7,075 nt of DNA, from contig CADAXH010000061.1 in assembly GCA_902791785.1 (NCBI GenBank), positions 1-7,075 on the forward strand, written 5' to 3'. The notes below the pieces were generated by a model that worked only from the letters and a program-made list of their open reading frames with translations, made no database searches and had not been told where the DNA came from. Every line of letters begins with the position of its first letter. Position 1 is the stretch's first letter. This document shows, in pieces, positions 6,372 through 7,075 of the stretch. The translations under genes and the position numbers were made by a program. Source of the stretch: an uncultured Ruminococcus sp. (GTDB lineage: Bacteria > Bacillota > Clostridia > Oscillospirales > CAG-272).

Positions 6372-6911
6372 ATGAAAAAATTATTGGTACTCATTCTTGC
6401 TGCAGCAATGTGCCTTGTAATAGCTGCATGCGGAAACAATTCAAAAGACAACACTGACACAACCAAAAAGGATAATGTTCAGACAACTACAACTCCTTCT
6501 GTTGTGGATCCGGATGCAAAAGTCGTGACCGACGAAGCAAAAGGCGTTGGCGCAACATACAAAATGGATCTTGACAAGCTCCCGATTGAATATAATATGA
6601 TTGACGGAACCAGCGTTGTTGACGGAAAACAGGCTGAGATTACAGTTCATCTCAGCAAAGAGCTCACAAAAGAAGAGAAGATAGCAACACATGACGAATG
6701 GGTTGACTATTTCAAATCAATTGCAGACGACGGAAAAGTGTACAACATGTATACGGATGAAGAATATGACAAGGCAGACACAGAAGCTTCGGGCATCTGG
6801 CTGAGAGTCATTCTCAACGACAATACCTACAAGGTATATATCGGCGGACATACCGAAAGAGACGGTTATCCGGGCAGCTACAGGGTCACATTCACAATAG
6901 TCGAAAAATAG
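6372..6911 (+). CDS. Small secreted lipoprotein, function unknown
   Basis: The product has 179 residues. The signal peptide is MKK followed by a hydrophobic run, with lipobox IAAC and the acylated Cys at 20, so it should be anchored outside the membrane. A Thr/Asp/Lys-rich linker (about 22-45, including DNTDTTKK) leads to a soluble domain. That domain has a strand-rich start (ATYKMDLDKLPIEYNMIDG), a helix around EEKIATHDEWVDYFKSIAD (101-119) and strands near the end (GIWLRVILNDNTYKVYIGG, then YRVTFTIVEK). I do not recognise the family. The signal and linker style match the preceding gene, but the mature domains do not look alike, so a recent duplication is not evident. The short gap and absence of a promoter between them suggest one transcript. 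The TAG stop at 6909-6911 is followed by a strong hairpin. Confidence 0.88.
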   Translation: MKKLLVLILAAAMCLVIAACGNNSKDNTDTTKKDNVQTTTTPSVVDPDAKVVTDEAKGVGATYKMDLDKLPIEYNMIDGTSVVDGKQAEITVHLSKELTKEEKIATHDEWVDYFKSIADDGKVYNMYTDEEYDKADTEASGIWLRVILNDNTYKVYIGGHTERDGYPGSYRVTFTIVEK

Positions 6912-6928
6912 ACCGGATTAATTACCAG

Positions 6929-6958
6929 ACCGGAAACTGTCAGCCAGTTTCCGGTTTT
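6929..6958 (+). terminator. Terminator hairpin after the lipoprotein genes
   Basis: A perfect 11-bp stem, ACCGGAAACTG and CAGTTTCCGGT, with a 5-base loop (TCAGC) is followed by a short T-run (four T including the stem end). The stem is very stable but the T-tract is weak. Together with the second fold downstream it probably ends the transcript. Confidence 0.7.
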
Positions 6959-7022
6959 GCAGTTCTTGCAAGGCAAAAGAGAATTACTCTGTGCACGCCA
7001 ACTGCATTTGTCTGTTTTTTTT
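6958..7022 (+). other. Nested inverted repeats ending in an eight-T run
   Basis: TGCAGTT (6958-6964) can pair with AACTGCA (7000-7006). Inside are GGC/GCC (6972-6974 and 6997-6999) and AGAG/CTCT around AATTA (6978-6990). A T-rich stretch with eight T (7015-7022) follows. It may be a back-up terminator for the lipoprotein transcript or the tail of a small RNA. The internal loops are uneven, so the fold is uncertain. Confidence 0.3.
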
Positions 7023-7045
7023 GATGCATAAAATTGCAAAAATCT

Positions 7046-7074
7046 TTGACAAAATAACGCCGGTGATATATAAT
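7046..7074 (+). promoter_or_regulatory. Perfect-consensus sigma-A promoter at the window edge
   Basis: TTGACA (7046-7051) and TATAAT (7069-7074) are both exact consensus and sit 17 bases apart, the optimal spacing. The promoter points rightward out of the window. An unmodified consensus of this kind is typical of highly expressed units such as stable RNA or strong housekeeping operons, but the gene it serves is not in view. Confidence 0.75.
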
Positions 7075-7075
7075 A

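Noticed and set aside
7024..7075. Start of a new gene at the ATG at 7024
   Set aside because: There is no ribosome binding site, since a T-run precedes it, and the frame runs straight through the perfect-consensus promoter, which is the better explanation.

Overview
The window looks like chromosomal DNA from a Gram-positive, Clostridia-type anaerobe. The evidence is the gene order hrcA-grpE-dnaK-dnaJ-prmA, a DnaK of the short Firmicutes type (608 residues), strong GGAGG/AAGGAG ribosome binding sites, sigma-A-like promoters and two MKK...C lipoproteins. The base composition is moderate. TAA, TGA and TAG are all used as normal stops at clear gene ends, so the genetic code is standard. The lineage is an inference from gene order and protein style, not from a search.

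Layout. Positions 1 to about 510 read best as coding on the minus strand, for a protein I do not recognise. That frame meets an in-frame TAG at 124-126 and then stays open to the window edge. At about 485-520 it abuts, head to head, the C-terminal part of HrcA on the plus strand, whose DNA-binding N-terminal half is missing. Next come grpE (1059-1615), dnaK (1656-3482), dnaJ (3524-4587) and prmA (4589-5512), closely spaced on the plus strand and ending in a rho-independent terminator at 5523-5557. A separate unit follows, with its own promoter at 5590-5619. It carries two lipoprotein genes (5676-6344 and 6372-6911) and ends in a strong hairpin at 6929-6958. The last 164 bases hold a second T-tract-associated fold and, at the very edge, a perfect-consensus sigma-A promoter (7046-7074) pointing out of the window.

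How the genes work together. DnaK, with its co-chaperone DnaJ and nucleotide exchange factor GrpE, forms the Hsp70 folding machine. HrcA is the CIRCE-binding repressor that normally controls this operon. PrmA methylates ribosomal protein L11 and is a common passenger at the end of the operon in Firmicutes. The CIRCE operator and main promoter would lie upstream of hrcA, in the part that is not here.

Main oddity. Three of the four heat-shock genes are damaged as written: hrcA is cut at an inverted junction; grpE lacks about 12 codons plus a frame change just before its LPMADNLERA motif; dnaJ lacks most of its Gly/Phe region plus a frame change. dnaK, prmA and both lipoprotein genes are intact. 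An assembly or amplification artefact (chimeric join, collapsed low-complexity DNA) is the simplest reading. Genuine decay of the operon is possible but would be biologically surprising. I see no phage, CRISPR, transposase or new defence-like system in the window.
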